Shown one piece after another: positions 47,570-60,130 of a DNA stretch of 64,000 nucleotides (position 1 is its first letter; each line of letters starts with the position of its first letter). The notes below the pieces were generated by a model. It made no database searches and was not told the DNA's origin. It saw nothing but the letters and a program-made list of their open reading frames with translations. The position numbers and the translations under genes are program-made. Source of the stretch: Ursus arctos (lineage: Eukaryota > Chordata > Mammalia > Carnivora > Ursidae); contig NW_026622763.1 in NCBI RefSeq assembly GCF_023065955.2, positions 85,665,299 to 85,729,298 of the forward strand, given 5' to 3'.

Positions 47570-49190
47570 ACTTAAATGCTAGGCAACCAAGTCTGAATCT
47601 ATTCCCTTAAACCTTAAACCATCCTTCCATGGCATGCACACCAGCTCCGACACACACAGCTCCATTCATCAGCAGCATTTAGCTCAGTAGTGCTGTTTAC
47701 ACCACAGGCATCCTCAATCTCCACAAAGCTATCTCCAAATTCCTTTATGTTCCACAAACTTCTTCAACGTTGTTGTTTCTCTCTCAACCCATTACCACCC
47801 TGCTTTACTGAAGAAATAGAAGCCACTGCAGAGAAACTCTAACTTTTAATGCCTGTACTCTCCTTTCTCTCCCCAGTCATAGTGAAAAGGACCTTTTTCC
47901 AGTTCAAAGCTAATTCTTCCTCTTACATTTTTTAACCCACCTCCTGCTATCCCTTCAAGGGTCAAAAATACTTCACACCATTGGTCTACCCTCTCTCTCC
48001 AGTTTTCAAAACTTCTCTTCTAGCTGTATCTCCTACATCCCTACTAGTGTGCTCATATTTTTCCAATAGAAACAACAAAAACAAACAAAACCAACTTGAT
48101 ACTGAATCCCTCTCCTCAAGTGAACATTCTCAGTTTCTATATCCTTTTTTAATGGACAATGTTAGTAGAATCATCTATATGCATGATCTCTGCTGCACTC
48201 CCCTACTCTTATATCCGCATGGACTTCTGCTCTCTCACTCTGCTAAAGTTTATCTTGCTGATGCCAACTGCCTCCAAAGCCAATATTCATGTACCCTTCA
48301 ACTTCTTGCTTTTATAATCACTCTTTTCCTTGAATTTTTTGACCAAAAAAAAAAAAAATTGTAACTTCAATTTTTCTTTCTTGGCCATCTTTCCAGACTG
48401 TTTTTCCTCTGCTCACCCTTCAAATGTTTGGGCCCCAAATTTCTGTCCTTGAACTTTGTTTCCATTCTTCCCGGGTATTCTCCCCCCCCCTTTTTTTTTT
48501 CTTATGGGGGGGGGAGTGACTGGGGTGGGGCAGAAGAAGAAGAAGGAGAGAGAATCTTAAGCACGTTCCACACTCAGCACAGAGCAAGACCCTGCCGGGG
48601 CTCGATCTCATGACCCTGAGATCATGACCTGAGCTGAAATCAGGAGTTGGATGCTTAACTGACTGAACCACCCAGGTGCCCCTCAACCAGAGTATTCTTG
48701 TGGATTTCCAGAATTCCATCCTTCCGTCTATAAGTGGACAATGCTAAAATCTATATTTTCAGTCTCAACACGTCCTCTGAGCTCCAGACATGATCATACT
48801 GTATCTCCACCTTATATTCCACAGGTAATGGAACTGCATGTTGAAAATTGAATCTTTACCTTTTCTCTTCAAACCTGTTTCTCCTCCTACATTTCTTAGC
48901 AATATAAATGGCATCTATATGCACCCAGCCTTGAGTGAGAGAACGGGGCATATTCGTCCCCACAGTTCATCCCTAACCTCATTTATTTTTAGAAACCAGG
49001 CGAAAGTCCAGTGTCTTGCAAACTCCAGCATTAGTAAATTATTTTCAGATCCCCAAATTTACCATGCTATTTCAAACATCTATGGCCTTGACTCATCTTG
49101 GAAAAGATCATTCTGCATTAAATCTACTGATAACTCCATGTCTCATTTTAAATATACATACTCTGAATCCCTTCTACAAACATAAGACCT
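47570..49190 (+). repeat. Ancient pyrimidine-rich LINE-like repeat (unassigned), split by a SINE
   Basis: Long C/T-rich text includes 'aacttctcttctagctgtat', 'tcttggccatctttccagac', 'aatttctgtccttgaacttt' and, after the SINE, 'cctctgagctccagacatga'. It follows the order of a common old mammalian LINE 3' region (L1M or L2 class; I could not decide). The open frames of 127 and 115 codons here are products of its pyrimidine bias. Confidence 0.4.
48482..48682 (-). mobile_element. Can-SINE, older type
   Basis: The reverse-complement reads 'cttaagcacgttccacactc', 'gatctcatgaccctgagatc', 'atgacctgagctgaaatcag' and 'ttggatgcttaactgactga', ending 'ccacccaggtgcccc'. A C-run/T-run/G-run patch (48482-48514) marks its tail. 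'gggtattctc' before and 'gagtattctt' after are a weak TSD. Confidence 0.9.
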
Positions 49191-49229
49191 AAGAAGGCTA
49201 TTCATTCCTTGTGTCTAATTTGGGACACC

Positions 49230-49400
49230 TAAAGCTTTCTAGCATAGTACCTATTCCATGTGATTGCATTCACTTACTCACATATATTTATCTCCATATA
49301 AGATTTTAAATTTCTCGATGGCAGAGATTCATCTTATTCATTATATTCCCAGCACAAAATACAGAACTGATACACAGAACACTCACAATAAACATTTAAA
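49230..49400 (+). repeat. L2 LINE 3'-end fragment
   Basis: 'attttaaatttctcgatggc', 'agagattcatcttattcatt' and 'atattcccagcacaaaatac', then 'cactcacaataaaca', follow the L2 3' tail. Confidence 0.7.
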
Positions 49401-50554
49401 GGAAGGGAAGAATCTGGAAGGGAATATTAAGTTTTCTGTACAGTTGATGGTAGTGGTGGGGTTGTTTGACAATTTACATTTTGCCTTTAGAACCAATCAT
49501 GTAAAGTCAGTAAACCTAATTCTCTCCCAATTCCCCCTAACACTTCAAATTATCCATGAATTTGGAAACACTTTTCTAGTAAACTAGTAACAAAAACATT
49601 TTGAATTTTCTTTGCTGGGTACCCTGAGGAAAATTTCTTCCACATGCTAAGATCAGTACACATCTAGAAAAGTTAGGTCTATGTCTGGGCTAGTCAGGCA
49701 CAGAGAGCTCACTGTAATCTAAAGAAAACATACCCAGCATATCCAGAGACATATTTCTACCATTTGCTCAGGTTTCCAAATGTATCCTAAGCTAGCCCCA
49801 CAAAAACTGCACATGATGTACAAAATTATTGATAAAACATCAATGAACTTTCGGTTCTTTTTACTGGATATAAATTAGAAATGGACCAGAACCTTTCCTT
49901 GAAATAGTGATGCCACTGAAGTAGAAAGTTGAAGGAAAATTCACATTGCCTTTTTCTACACTATGACATTTCTAGGTTTATAATTCAAGAATTTGAGCCC
50001 TCTTAGCTTTTCTAAGCTGAAGTTCTTTAGAAAATCTTCAACAGAGAAAAAAATCACTACAATAGCTTATGTGATAGGATCATTGCAGTCCACAATGAAA
50101 AATAAGCAATCTGACAAACACATCATTTTTATGTAATCAGAAAAAGATCATATACTATGAAAACTCCAAATTATTTAACTTCATTTAGTATTGTATTATG
50201 TATATGTTGGTATGCATGTGTGTAGATATATACACACATATAATTAAGGCAATGAAGAGAAAAATATAAACTTAGCATTAAAACACTAATAAGGCACTTA
50301 AAATGTTTTCTTCACATATAAAAAGAATATATATGTTCAGTTTTATGAATGTTCAACTTATGAATGCCAAATTAACATGTTTATTTTATAATAGCTAATC
50401 CTTTCTCTTTTCTTTTGAAACTGGATACAGTAACAACTAAGTCTTTTTCATTGAGGTACACTTAATAAAACAAAATCTGTTTCCTAAGGCATTACTCTTG
50501 TTAGAGAGCTTATACCAAAAAAAGAAAGAAAAAAAAAAAAAAAGAAAAATCTAT
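49401..50554. other. Unique non-coding DNA
   Basis: No gene. An A-rich (aaag)-like run lies at 50517-50547. A TA/CA-rich patch occurs near 50200-50245. Confidence 0.5.
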
Positions 50555-50559
50555 TAGGC

Positions 50560-50700
50560 GGTATCCCATTATCAGTATTAATATATGTTATGTTGTGACC
50601 GCTTACTCTGAGCAAAACACTTTGTCAAATACTTTCAGTAAGTCATCTCATTTAATATTTTTCATGTTTTTTCATTTTCTTTTTATTAATATTTTTCTAA
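50560..50700 (-). repeat. MIR SINE fragment (antisense)
   Basis: 'ttatgttgtgaccgcttact', 'ctgagcaaaacactttgtca' and 'taagtcatctcatttaata' match the antisense MIR 5' part (tattgagcgcttactatgtgcc... ctcatttaatcc). Confidence 0.55.
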
Positions 50701-51649
50701 CAATCAATAATATTCAATTGGCCAAGATTACATAGAAAAATGTACTCTATAACTTTTTAGTTCCCCTTTTACTACCTACAGTATTGTTGATATTATTCCT
50801 TACATTCATAATATAGCCATGCATTTTCTTTGGCAAAGGAAGCTATGATGAGACGATTGAAAGCAAAAAGCCAGTAAACTTTTAATATCTTGAAACATTT
50901 TCAATATGCCTTACAATAGTAAAAATTTAAGTATAAAATATTATGACCTAATTTGCTGATTTTTATTGGTTAAAATATTCCCACGGATGAATATATACCA
51001 ACACCCTATAAAAACAATTTTGAAAGTAAACAAAAGTAAAACATAAGCAACTAAATATTACATAATTGTAGACTGTATTCCTAATTATATTCCTGAACAT
51101 TAACAGAAATGTATCTGTTAACAAAAGTACACATACTTAATGAATTTAAAAAAGAGACATATTCAAAACTCAAAATGGTTTTCTGAAAAAAAAAAAAAAC
51201 GCAACTATATGTATATATTTTAAATAACTGTGTCCTTTTAGACATCCCAAAACACTTCAGTTGAACCTCCTGGTATTTGTATAAGCGAATATGTTAAACA
51301 TGAAATATTTACCTTGGCTGCTTATTATACATAGATAATTAAGTTGTGAGTGTATATTTATTGATACACACACACAACATTCCAACTGAATGCTTTAAAT
51401 ATAGTTACATAAAATTCATATTTATGTGCAATAGTAGATAATATGGAGTAGCATTCTGCTCATGTTTGATTTTCATATTAGGAAGTAAAATCTCTCTCAT
51501 ATTTGCATCCCCCAAAATATACCATTTAATTGTACTTCCATTTTTAATTCAGCAAGTCTATCGTTTTCCTTCCACTTGAGATACAATATTTCAAATAGGG
51601 AAAAAAAACTCTGTAAATAAAACTCTCCCTGAGTATATACAAACACAAA
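50701..51649. other. Unique AT-rich DNA
   Basis: Nothing recognised. A-runs lie at about 51186-51199 and a short (CA)n at 51366-51375. Confidence 0.5.
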
Positions 51650-51990
51650 CCCCATCTCAGCACTGTGATGGCAGCAAGCTCATTCATGATGGATGGTGGC
51701 CTTGCCTGTACAGTCAGGCATGGACACCTCGTTGCCCCTCCACCCCATTTCTTTATTTAATTACATGGCATTGGAAATACCAGGCAATAAAATTGCATTT
51801 TCATTCATAGCTGATTTCCATTTAGAGCTTGTCATGTTAATAGTGAAATAAATTGCTCTAATTGCCAGCAAACTTCATCAAATTCACATTTCTTCCTTAT
51901 TTTATTCAATATCTATTAAACTCCATGTCCTGACTTGCCTGACTGGTAAAAGCAGTCCGGTTTCTGAATAAATTTATATCCTAATAGTCA
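51650..51990. promoter_or_regulatory. Candidate conserved non-coding element (unproven)
   Basis: Non-repetitive with regular homeodomain/POU-like words: 'atttaattacatggcattgg', 'caataaaattgcattttcat' and 'attgctctaattgccagc'. A GC-richer left part (51660-51745) has 'cctgtacagtcaggca'. No open frame and no repeat signature. In appearance this is the best regulatory candidate in the window, but only comparative data can show it. Confidence 0.3.
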
Positions 51991-52379
51991 GTGTGGTCAC
52001 ATTTTCAAAATAACATCCTAATTTTAATTCTTAAAGTTTAGATGGATTTCTTCCATCACTTTTGGAAAATTTATTATGAATACATGCTTACAAATTAACT
52101 TATTTACTAATTATGATTTGTCTTAGAAAAAATAATGACTAAAATGCAATTAGAATTATGTCTTCTGTAAATATAAATAAGGTCTAATGGTACAGATTTC
52201 TGAATGCCATTTTCAATTGACTAAAAAATATTTTGGATTCCACTGTTTATTACTCCCAAGTATTTCTAAAAACCCCTAGAGATGGTTTAAGATGAAAGAC
52301 CTAAATATCATTGAATCATTAAAATGAGTAGAAGAACAAACTTGGCAATAAAAATATGTATCAAACTTGAAGCCAAAAG
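51991..52379. other. Unique AT-rich DNA
   Basis: Nothing recognised. Confidence 0.5.
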
Positions 52380-52535
52380 GTCTATGTTCCAATTTATTAT
52401 GGAAGCTCAGTTACTTATTACTTGTGTGTTCTTGGCTCCATCATTTAATCTCTCAAACTCTCAGTTTCCCCTTTTGCTAACCAAGGAGTTGGATCACATG
52501 ACCTCCCAGTTTCCCATTAGCTCTAAAATCTCTAT
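52380..52535 (+). repeat. MIR SINE fragment
   Basis: 'cagttacttattacttgtgt', 'gttcttggctccatcattta' and 'atctctcaaactctcagttt' with 'ccccttttgct' match the MIR sense core (cttactagctgtgtgacc ttgggcaag... cctcagtttcccc). The 92-codon open frame here is chance. Confidence 0.75.
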
Positions 52536-54579
52536 TATTTTAATGATGAAAGAAGAGATGAGGAGAACATATAGTTCAAGTAGAGCAGGACAGCTTCTCT
52601 GACTAAATACATTAGCTCAGGCAAAAAAGGGAAAAGCTAAGAGGTTCACAGCTGCCACTGCCCTACTAAAAAAAAATTTTTAAAAATCATGCTGATTATT
52701 GGCAGAAACAAACTTTTTAAAGCTAATTCTTTGCAAGTACTTTACAGTAGTACTTTGAATTACATAATAAAATCTATTCAATACCAGTTATAAAAAAAAA
52801 GTATGCAGAAATAATTACCATTTGGTTGTCTTATCTCTACCAAGAACACAATGTTATATTGCTATTCTGAAAGGCATTTCAGGAGGGATTTTAAGTAATA
52901 CAGACCAAATTTGTTGCTCTTTGATCATTTATCTAAATTAGGAGCATACAGAATTAAGGGCTGAGTAAATGCTTAGTATATCTCTAGGACTGGTACTTTC
53001 AGATAACCATCTGTGGGATATTTTGCTCTCATATACGTAACATGAGATTGAAGTCATAGGCTAGTGTCTAAAATACAGAGATTTTATATTTTTGCTTCAA
53101 ATAGCAGATGACATGAGGCAAAGTTAATATTTTCTTTTAAAAATAAAAGCATTCAACTTATCCCCTTGCTCCAAAAGAGGCCACCAATAACACCTTGATT
53201 CGAAGTCTTCTGGAGGAATACAGGCGGTTTAAGAGTTCTGGAACAATAGCTTTACATGTTCTCAAATGTCCAAAGACATAAAAGATTAAAGTCCCCAAAC
53301 CGTGTACCATAACTAAGAAAGAGATAACATTGTTTTGAGTTTTTGGAAAAGCAGTTGCTATTTTTTTGTATCTTTATTCCACCCACAGTGTGTATATACA
53401 TCCCTCACATTCCTGTAGAATAACTGATGCAGAGGTGAATGGGTCCAGATGAGAAATGCTTAATAAAAATACTTGGTTGTTGATTTTGATATAAATGACA
53501 ATAGTTGAAAAACAGAAGCTTACTCTCTGGCAAATAATAGGCATTACATGTTAACTATATCTGTATTCATATAGAACTCCTCTTTCTGAATGTTACTAGC
53601 CAAATCACAGTATATCTATAATTATTCTCATAAGCAAGATGGTTATAAAGCATTCCAGAGAAATTTCTTTTTCTCATTGATTCATTCATACATTACAGAG
53701 GAGATAAACATCCAGAATATCTAAAACTCTATCATATTTTAGGTACTAGTTATAAACGAATGAGTCTGAGGAAACAGTTTTGTTTATAACATTTAGAGTT
53801 GGCATTTCCTCTACCAAACATCTCATTCCTACCTACATTCATTCTCCAAATGATATTTCTATAAAAGACTCTGAAGAAACATTAAAATACCAGAAGGTAT
53901 TTTGAAGTCATGTAGTTTGACCCCTCGACATCTTCTGTCTAAAATATCAAAGGCTGATCAATATATACTGATAAAATATCATCCCCTCAACCTTCTCCTC
54001 TCCTCAATTAAAGAGATAAAGGTTAGCAGTGAAGAGTAGAAATAAAACTGTGAGCCTGATACCTGCCAGTTTTCCATATAGGATATTGGGTCACGAAACT
54101 CCGGCACGTATTTCTTTTAGGGTAAAATTGATGAAATGAGTTGAAACAATGTTCAACAGATTTACAGCTCTAAAATTTTGTTAAGCTAGAGGACCATCAT
54201 TTTGGTAGTCAAAGAAAATTTCATGCTGAGGAAACTGAATTCGAAGAGATACTTAAAGGAAATATTTTTTTGTGGGATTTGGGTCTATAATCCGATACTG
54301 TACATAAATCTCCCCGGCAGAAAACAAGTAATCTATCTGAGGTCCTTCTCAATTTAACATATATCAATTGCAAAAATTACTCAATCTGAGGGACGATACT
54401 CTGGTCTGCCGAACTTACAACAACCATCACAGAATATTAAATTACAAGGGGCTCACCTAACCATCAGTGTAAATTCAAATTTGAAAATACAGCAACAGTA
54501 TATGAAGAAATGAGGAGGGGGAAAACAAACAAACAAAATCTCCAAAACTATGACCCATTTAAGATAAAATCCCCTGGAA
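52536..54579. other. Unique non-coding DNA
   Basis: Weak L2/L3-like scraps occur at 53670-53790 and 53890-53950. No gene seen. Confidence 0.48.
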
Positions 54580-54838
54580 CCTCCTTACACTGTTGATGGA
54601 ATGCAAACTGGTGCAGCCACTCTGGAAAACAGTATAGAGTTTCCTCAAAAAGTTAAAAATAGAACTACCCTATGACCCAGCAATTGCACTACTAGGTATT
54701 TACCCAAAGGATATAAAAATACAGATTTGAACGGATACATAAATCCCGATGTTTACAGCAGCATTATCAACACTAACCAAACTGTGGGAAGAGCCCAAAT
54801 GCCCATTGACTAATGAATGGATAAAGAAGATGCAGTGT

Positions 54839-54872
<34 letters not shown>

Positions 54873-55300
54873 GAATATTACTCAGCCATAAAAAGATTGA
54901 AATCTTACCATTTGCAATGGCATGGATGGAGCTAGAGTGTATTAAAATAAGTGAAGTAAGTCAGAGGAAGACAAATACCATATGATTTCACTCATATTTG
55001 GAATTTAAGAAACAAAACAGATGAACGCATGGGAAGAAAAAAAAAGAGAGAGCGAAGCAAACCATGAGACTCTTAAAGAAAGAGAACAAACTGAGGATTG
55101 GTGGAGGAAGGTGGGTGGGGGATGGGCTAAATAGGTGATGGACAGTAAGGAGGGCACTCGTTATGATGAGCGCTAGGTGTTAGATGTAACTGATGAATCA
55201 CTAAATTCTGTTCCTGAAACAATATTATACTATATGTTAACTAAGTAGAATTTAAATAAAAATTTGAAAAAAAAAACAAAAAAATTAAAAATAAAAAAAT
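54580..55300 (+). mobile_element. 5'-truncated carnivore L1 (ORF2 C-terminus plus 3' UTR)
   Basis: It starts at 'cctccttacactgttgatgg', the distal end of ORF2. The translated remnant includes 'MFTAALSTLTKLWEEPKCP' and 'TNEWIKKMQ' near 54749-54840, interrupted by a (CA)n at 54841-54870. The 3' UTR 'gatgggctaaataggtgatg' to 'taaataaaaatttg' ends in an A-rich tail. The flanks 'taaaatcccctgg' (54565-54577) and 'ataaatcccctga' (after the tail) are a probable TSD. Confidence 0.9.
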
Positions 55301-55479
55301 AAATCCCCTGAAAACTAACTTAATGCCCACTGATTTGAGAACTTTATTATTTACACAATCAAAGGAAGTATATAACTATCACATTGTTACTCTGCTCTGA
55401 TGTTCTAGTCATCCAGAAGTGGAAACACATAGAAGATATAATACTTAAGAAATGTAGAATATAATCATTAGCATAGTTA

Positions 55480-55710
55480 TTTGATAATTATTTATTGAGT
55501 ACTTATTATGAAATAAATATTTGCATAGATATTTAGCAAAGACAAATAAGACAGTTTCTGTTTTAGTTCTTTTTCACCTTTAAGACAGACAATAACAATT
55601 ACTTTGTGAGATTATCATTAGTTTAAAAGACTAGGATGAGATGTTTATAAAAGTATCTAGCACCATGACTGGTACATAGTAGGCACTCAATAAATTTGTT
55701 ATCATTCCCT
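55480..55710. repeat. Antisense L2-like then sense MIR 3' part
   Basis: 55480-55600 has 'attatttattgagtacttat' (L2 or MIR antisense). 55600-55710 has 'aagtatctagcaccatgact' and 'ggtacatagtaggcactcaa' with 'taaatttgttat', the sense MIR/L2 3' end. These are probably two adjoining fragments. Confidence 0.6.
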
Positions 55711-55782
55711 AGCATAGGGAGAGAATGAGCACCCTTTCTGTTCGTTTCTATTTTCAAATAAATATTTATTCACCTTGAGAGT

Positions 55783-55808
55783 TGTGTGTGTGTGTGTGTG
55801 TGTGTGTG
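55783..55808. repeat. (TG)13 microsatellite
   Basis: An uninterrupted TG run, directly before an antisense L1 fragment. Confidence 0.95.
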
Positions 55809-55809
55809 G

Positions 55810-55935
55810 TTTTTTAACCAGAGTATAATTGACATACAATACCCTATCAATGTCTGGTGTATATCATAGTGGTTTAATATTTTTATATATCATGAAATTA
55901 ATCCCATGGTAAGTCTAGTTGCCATCTATGAGTAC
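55810..55935 (-). mobile_element. L1 fragment (L1MA/B-type 3' region, antisense)
   Basis: 'ttttttaaccagagtataat', 'tgacatacaataccctatca', 'ggtgtatatcatagtggttt' and 'ggtaagtctagttgccatct' follow the familiar 'tgagatataattgacataca ... ggtgtacaacatagtgattc' text of old L1 3' regions. Confidence 0.7.
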
Positions 55936-56889
55936 TTTAGGGATGTACTTTTAAGTAGAAATAGTAATTTGAGTTAACTAATCCACTAAACAAAGAGTGA
56001 CAAAAGGCACTTCAGATCACTTATATATTTGTGATTTATCTTTATGCAATCTGTGTCACAACTTCAGATGCCATTATAAGCTTTGAGGGTATTTTTTCAA
56101 AACATCAGAGACCTTCAATTCTTCCTTTTTGAGAATAAAATTATTCTTATTAATGATGAAAAGTGAGAAATCTAAAAACTTACATAGTATATTTAATATC
56201 ACATTTTATCATCCTACATAATAAAACGAAAAAACTTTTAAAATACTAAAATACAAGTATATCAATATGTTGGACAATGCTTTAAATGTTAGAGTCGCAT
56301 ACTAGAAGTAAAATCTTACAAATTTAATTCTCCAGATGTTAAAGCATAATGCAGCTGATTCCATGGACGTGGATACATTTTTCTATGTCAGCAAACTGAT
56401 TTCTATAATAAACTTCTCACTTAAATGTCAGTTTATCATCTTAAAGTCTCATACAGGGACTACTATATTTATTTTTAATCATTTCATCACATCTAAAATT
56501 AAAATTCACCGTTCTCCCTGTTATAACCACAATTATTAATACTGGCACTATTTTAATATCTTTTCAATTTGCATTTTCATTTATTCAAATAGCATCACGT
56601 TGAACACTGTTAATTATAGTCTATTGTTCAGGACATCACATTGATGCCAGTTAATAGTGGCATCAGCAGAGAGACTGACAAAAGCAATATTCAGCCTGCC
56701 TTTGTAGAAGAGTTTGAGGAAAGAGGCTAAAACATTCACCTAATTAACCTAGTTAGTTCTCTAAAATCATAAGTGAATATTTGTTTTTATTTTTCACACA
56801 ACCAATATTTGTTACTCCTTCTGACTTATAAGTAGACATGTGTTTGAAAGCCATAAGATTTTAATTTATTTATTACCTCTCTCATCAGT
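55936..56889. other. Unique AT-rich DNA
   Basis: Nothing recognised. A small 8-bp-stem inverted repeat (tgatgcca / tggcatca) lies at 56642-56665. Confidence 0.5.
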
Positions 56890-56990
56890 TCCCCAAATAA
56901 TCTTAGGCAAACCATCTAATGCCTCTGTGTTTGAGTTTCTTCATTTAAAAAAAAAAAAATGAGTTCTGAAGTTTCTTGCAAACGAAACAA
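56890..56990 (+). repeat. MIR fragment with expanded A-run
   Basis: 'cttaggcaaaccatctaatg', 'cctctgtgtttgagtttctt' and 'catttaaaa' match the MIR core (gggcaagtcacttaac... ctcagtttcttcatctgtaaaa). The A-run has expanded to 13. Confidence 0.6.
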
Positions 56991-57100
56991 AAAATGGGAG
57001 AAAAATTAAGTGATAAACACATTTTCAAAAAAGAAATTAAATGGTTCGTTTTTTTACCATGCAAATCAGCAGATATGCATTAACTATTCAGATTATAGGA

Positions 57101-57416
57101 CAGCATTGTCCAATAGAAATATAGAATGAGCAACACAATTTAAATTTTCTAGCAGTCAAAAATACACACACACAAAAAACCAGGAGAAATTAATTTAAAT
57201 AATATATTTACTTAACCCAATACATCCAAAATATTATGTAAAAACATGTAATCAGTATAAAATTATTAAAGAGAGATGCTATATTATTTTCTTTTTACTA
57301 AGTCTTTTAAATCTGGTGTATTGTTACACGTAAAATACATTTCAATTTAGACTAGTCACATTTTAAGTGCTCAGTAGTTACATGTGCTAGCGGCTATAGT
57401 ATCAGGATAGGTGTAG
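57101..57416. mobile_element. Non-autonomous hAT-type DNA transposon, near full length
   Basis: The left end 'cagcattgtccaatagaaat' and the right end '...tatcaggataggtgtag' are decayed inverted ends (family form cagtgctgtccaata ... tattggacagc). The inner text 'ttaaattttctagcagtca', 'aacccaatacatccaaaata', 'ttaagtgctcagtagttaca' and 'tgtgctagcggctatagtat' fits the common mammalian repeat with these ends. No coding content and no TSD left. The family name was not recalled with certainty. Confidence 0.68.
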
Positions 57417-57419
57417 AGA

Positions 57420-57540
57420 GTGTAAGATTCCTTGAAGCTAGGATTTTACTTTGTATACACCTCTCTATCTATCTATATGGTCTATGATACTACCAGACAC
57501 ATAGTAGAAATCCAATAAATATTTGTTAAATGATTTTTTC
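57420..57540 (+). repeat. L2 LINE 3'-end fragment
   Basis: 'ttccttgaagctaggatttt', 'ctaccagacacatagtagaa' and 'atccaataaatatttgttaa' is the L2 terminus. It adjoins the hAT element. Confidence 0.72.
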
Positions 57541-58959
57541 AAATTAATAAATTTATATTAGAGATGGGGTCATCAAATTTTTAGTTCCAAGAGAGGGGAG
57601 ATACTACTGGCAGAATAAAGAATAAAAGAACGGAGAAATAGAAAAAAAAATAGAGAATGAGAAATAAGAGAGTAAAGCAAAGTAGGTGTAGGACACGGTA
57701 GAGAAAAGAAGTAGATATGGGAGGGTGAAGCAGAATGTCACCCACTGTTAATGCTACCTATCTTCAATTTTTAAATAACTCATCATATTATTGTATTTTA
57801 GAGAAGAGTAGGCTCTCTAGCGAATGTCCATGAAAACTATAAATCTCAAATCTATCTTTACCACTGTCATTTTTACTTGTAAAAACAAAATGAATTTGTT
57901 TTTTTTTTTTTTAAATATCAACTTTCAGACTGTCTTCTCTGTGTTAAAAATTTTAGTCTCCTCTTTCCAATGAGTGGTCTAAATCCCCAGCTTCCCCTGA
58001 GCAGTGCAATATCCCCTTTACAACTAATTAAGAAAAACTATAGGTACCAAAATTATAAGCTCAAAATATAGTCACAAAATAGAACTATTTTGTTTTCATA
58101 CCTCTACTTAAACATGCTCTCAGGTCTGTTGCACAAACAAGTATGAAGTTCTTAGAAAAGAAGGAGAGAGGGCCCCTATCATATCAATAAAGTGAACTGA
58201 TCACATGCATCCATCTTTCCTCAAGTCCTAAATCTTTTTAAACCTACAAATGAGACAGTTTTTAAAGAATGTATCCATAACAAATTTGGAAACAAAAAGT
58301 ATTCTATCAGTTGAGCAGAAACAATGAGGAATTCCTTAGTGGGAAGCATTACATGGAACAAAAATGACAAATGCAGAGAAAGCCACATTCACATTCATGC
58401 TAAACTACACCCAAGAGAAATCTATTGGGAAGATAAGAGTAAAGCGAAAGACTAATAAACTTAAGGTCTGGTAAACAAATACAGAAAGACAGAAGATGCC
58501 CTGGAGCAATTGTCAAGATCATGACTTAAAGACGTTCAGTACAACTCTGGAAACATTTCAACTCTTCACCTCATTTATTAGTATTTTGTCTTGAGGTAAA
58601 ATCACCTAGTCAGACCCCCAAAAAAGTGAAGACCCTTCCAACACAGGCACAGAGTCCTAGCGTCTCTCTCATACTCTTTATTTCAGATCTTAAGTCGCGA
58701 TAGTGGGTTGGGAGGGCTGGGAGGAATCTCCCTTAATGCCTTACCCTTCAAGGAACTGTACTAGAGTAACCCGAGATGGAAAAAGACCCTGTTTATTTTG
58801 TAAAACAGGGGAATTCAAACTTGCCTGTCTTCTCAAATATGATCACTGTAAAATGAAGCAATTCTTGTTTTGCTGCCATATATCCTTGAATCATGCCTTT
58901 TATTTAGTGGGAGTTTTTGGTGGTAAAATTTCTAAGATTCACTGAATTAGAAATTATGC
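57541..58959. other. Unique non-coding DNA
   Basis: Purine-rich 57585-57735 and a T-run at 57899-57912. The 80-codon open frame at 58703-58945 matches no family known to me and has no upstream exon-like context. Confidence 0.5.
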
Positions 58960-59085
58960 ATCTATTTGTCCGTGCATTTATTATGTCTCCCTACGATATT
59001 ATAAACTCTATAAAATAAGAATGTCTGTTTTATCCACACATGTATTAAATTGGTGCTCATTAAATATTTGTTGGAAAAAATTAAT
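58960..59085 (+). repeat. L2 LINE 3'-end fragment
   Basis: 'ttattatgtctccctacgat', 'actctataaaataagaatgt' and 'ttggtgctcattaaatattt' follow the L2 3' tail. Confidence 0.6.
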
Positions 59086-59344
59086 AATAGGATTATTGGC
59101 AGGTACCCTTTCTAAATTATATAAGATTAAATGATCAAATTAAGGTAAACCTATTCTAAATTAATTATTTTTAAGAATGTTAAGATATATATGCAGTTCT
59201 TTAAAAGGTGAGATAGAACTCAGATATATACAGAAATAGGTTCTTGTCTCTTCTTTTGTACTGAAGTGATTAATTAAGATTGCAAACAGCAGAACTATCT
59301 GTGACTATATGCTAAACTGAACAGCTCTAAAATGAGTAGAAATC

Positions 59345-59462
59345 CCTAAACTGCTTTCTTCTTTCTCCCTTTCCTTCTACCTTTTCCCTCTTTTTCTCTT
59401 TTTTCCTTTGCTTCTGTTATTCTTTCTCTTTCTCTTCCAACTTCCACCTCCTCCTTCTTTTA
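59345..59462. repeat. Polypyrimidine (CT-rich) tract
   Basis: About 115 bases of nearly pure C/T on the plus strand (cttctttctccctttcc-type). It is complementary in character to the purine tract at 45802-45920. Confidence 0.85.
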
Positions 59463-60130
59463 TTTACTAATTAAATCTTCGGCAGCAGATTGTTTCTAAG
59501 GATGAAGAGAACACCACTTTCTTATCATTCATCCAGCTCAATGTAGAAACAAAGATTTTTCTGACAATTGCATGGATATAGATAATCCCAACAAATGAAT
59601 TAAGCACATTACTTCTTTCACATTTTAAAACAATCCCATTATCAACTGAAATGTAGCACAACAGAAACCAAAGAAGAAAATAAACAATAAAAAGTTTATA
59701 AAGAAACATTACTAAAGTCATTTCAATTGTGAAATTCCATAAATTCAATAAATAGGCTTTTGAAAGTTATTGTAAACTAGTAAATATTGAGTTTCATAAC
59801 TACAAAAATATTTGTTAATAAAAATTACTTAATGACTTTCTTCAATATTCAAAGTACAGTAAAGAATACTGGAAACATTTGAATAAGTGTCTTTTCATAT
59901 GGTAGAAACATTAAACAATCTAGATAATTTAGAAATTAATGAAAATATATCAAGAAATATACCTCTGTTGGACACCAACTATTTTGATAATTTTATGTAC
60001 CAAAGTGTTCCATTTACAAACCAGTCTATGACATATTTTTTCTTTAGTTGATACTTAAATGTTATTACTAACTCAATTTAGAAAATGGAAAGAACTGATA
60101 AACTTTCCAGACTAGAGCACTGTAATATCT
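59463..60130. other. Unique AT-rich DNA
   Basis: Nothing recognised. The 93-codon antisense frame at 59467-59748 resembles no protein. Confidence 0.5.

Noticed and set aside
47981..48364. 127-codon open frame
   Set aside because: A pyrimidine-rich old repeat gives Ser/Leu/Pro-rich translation. No domain, and it ends in an A-run.
48420..48719. 99-codon antisense frame, and other frames at 6042-6302, 31523-31708, 33140-33322 and 61147-61353
   Set aside because: All cross Can-SINEs. The shared residues come from the SINE consensus.
56642..56665. 8-bp-stem inverted repeat tgatgcca / tggcatca
   Set aside because: Short and likely chance in 64 kb.
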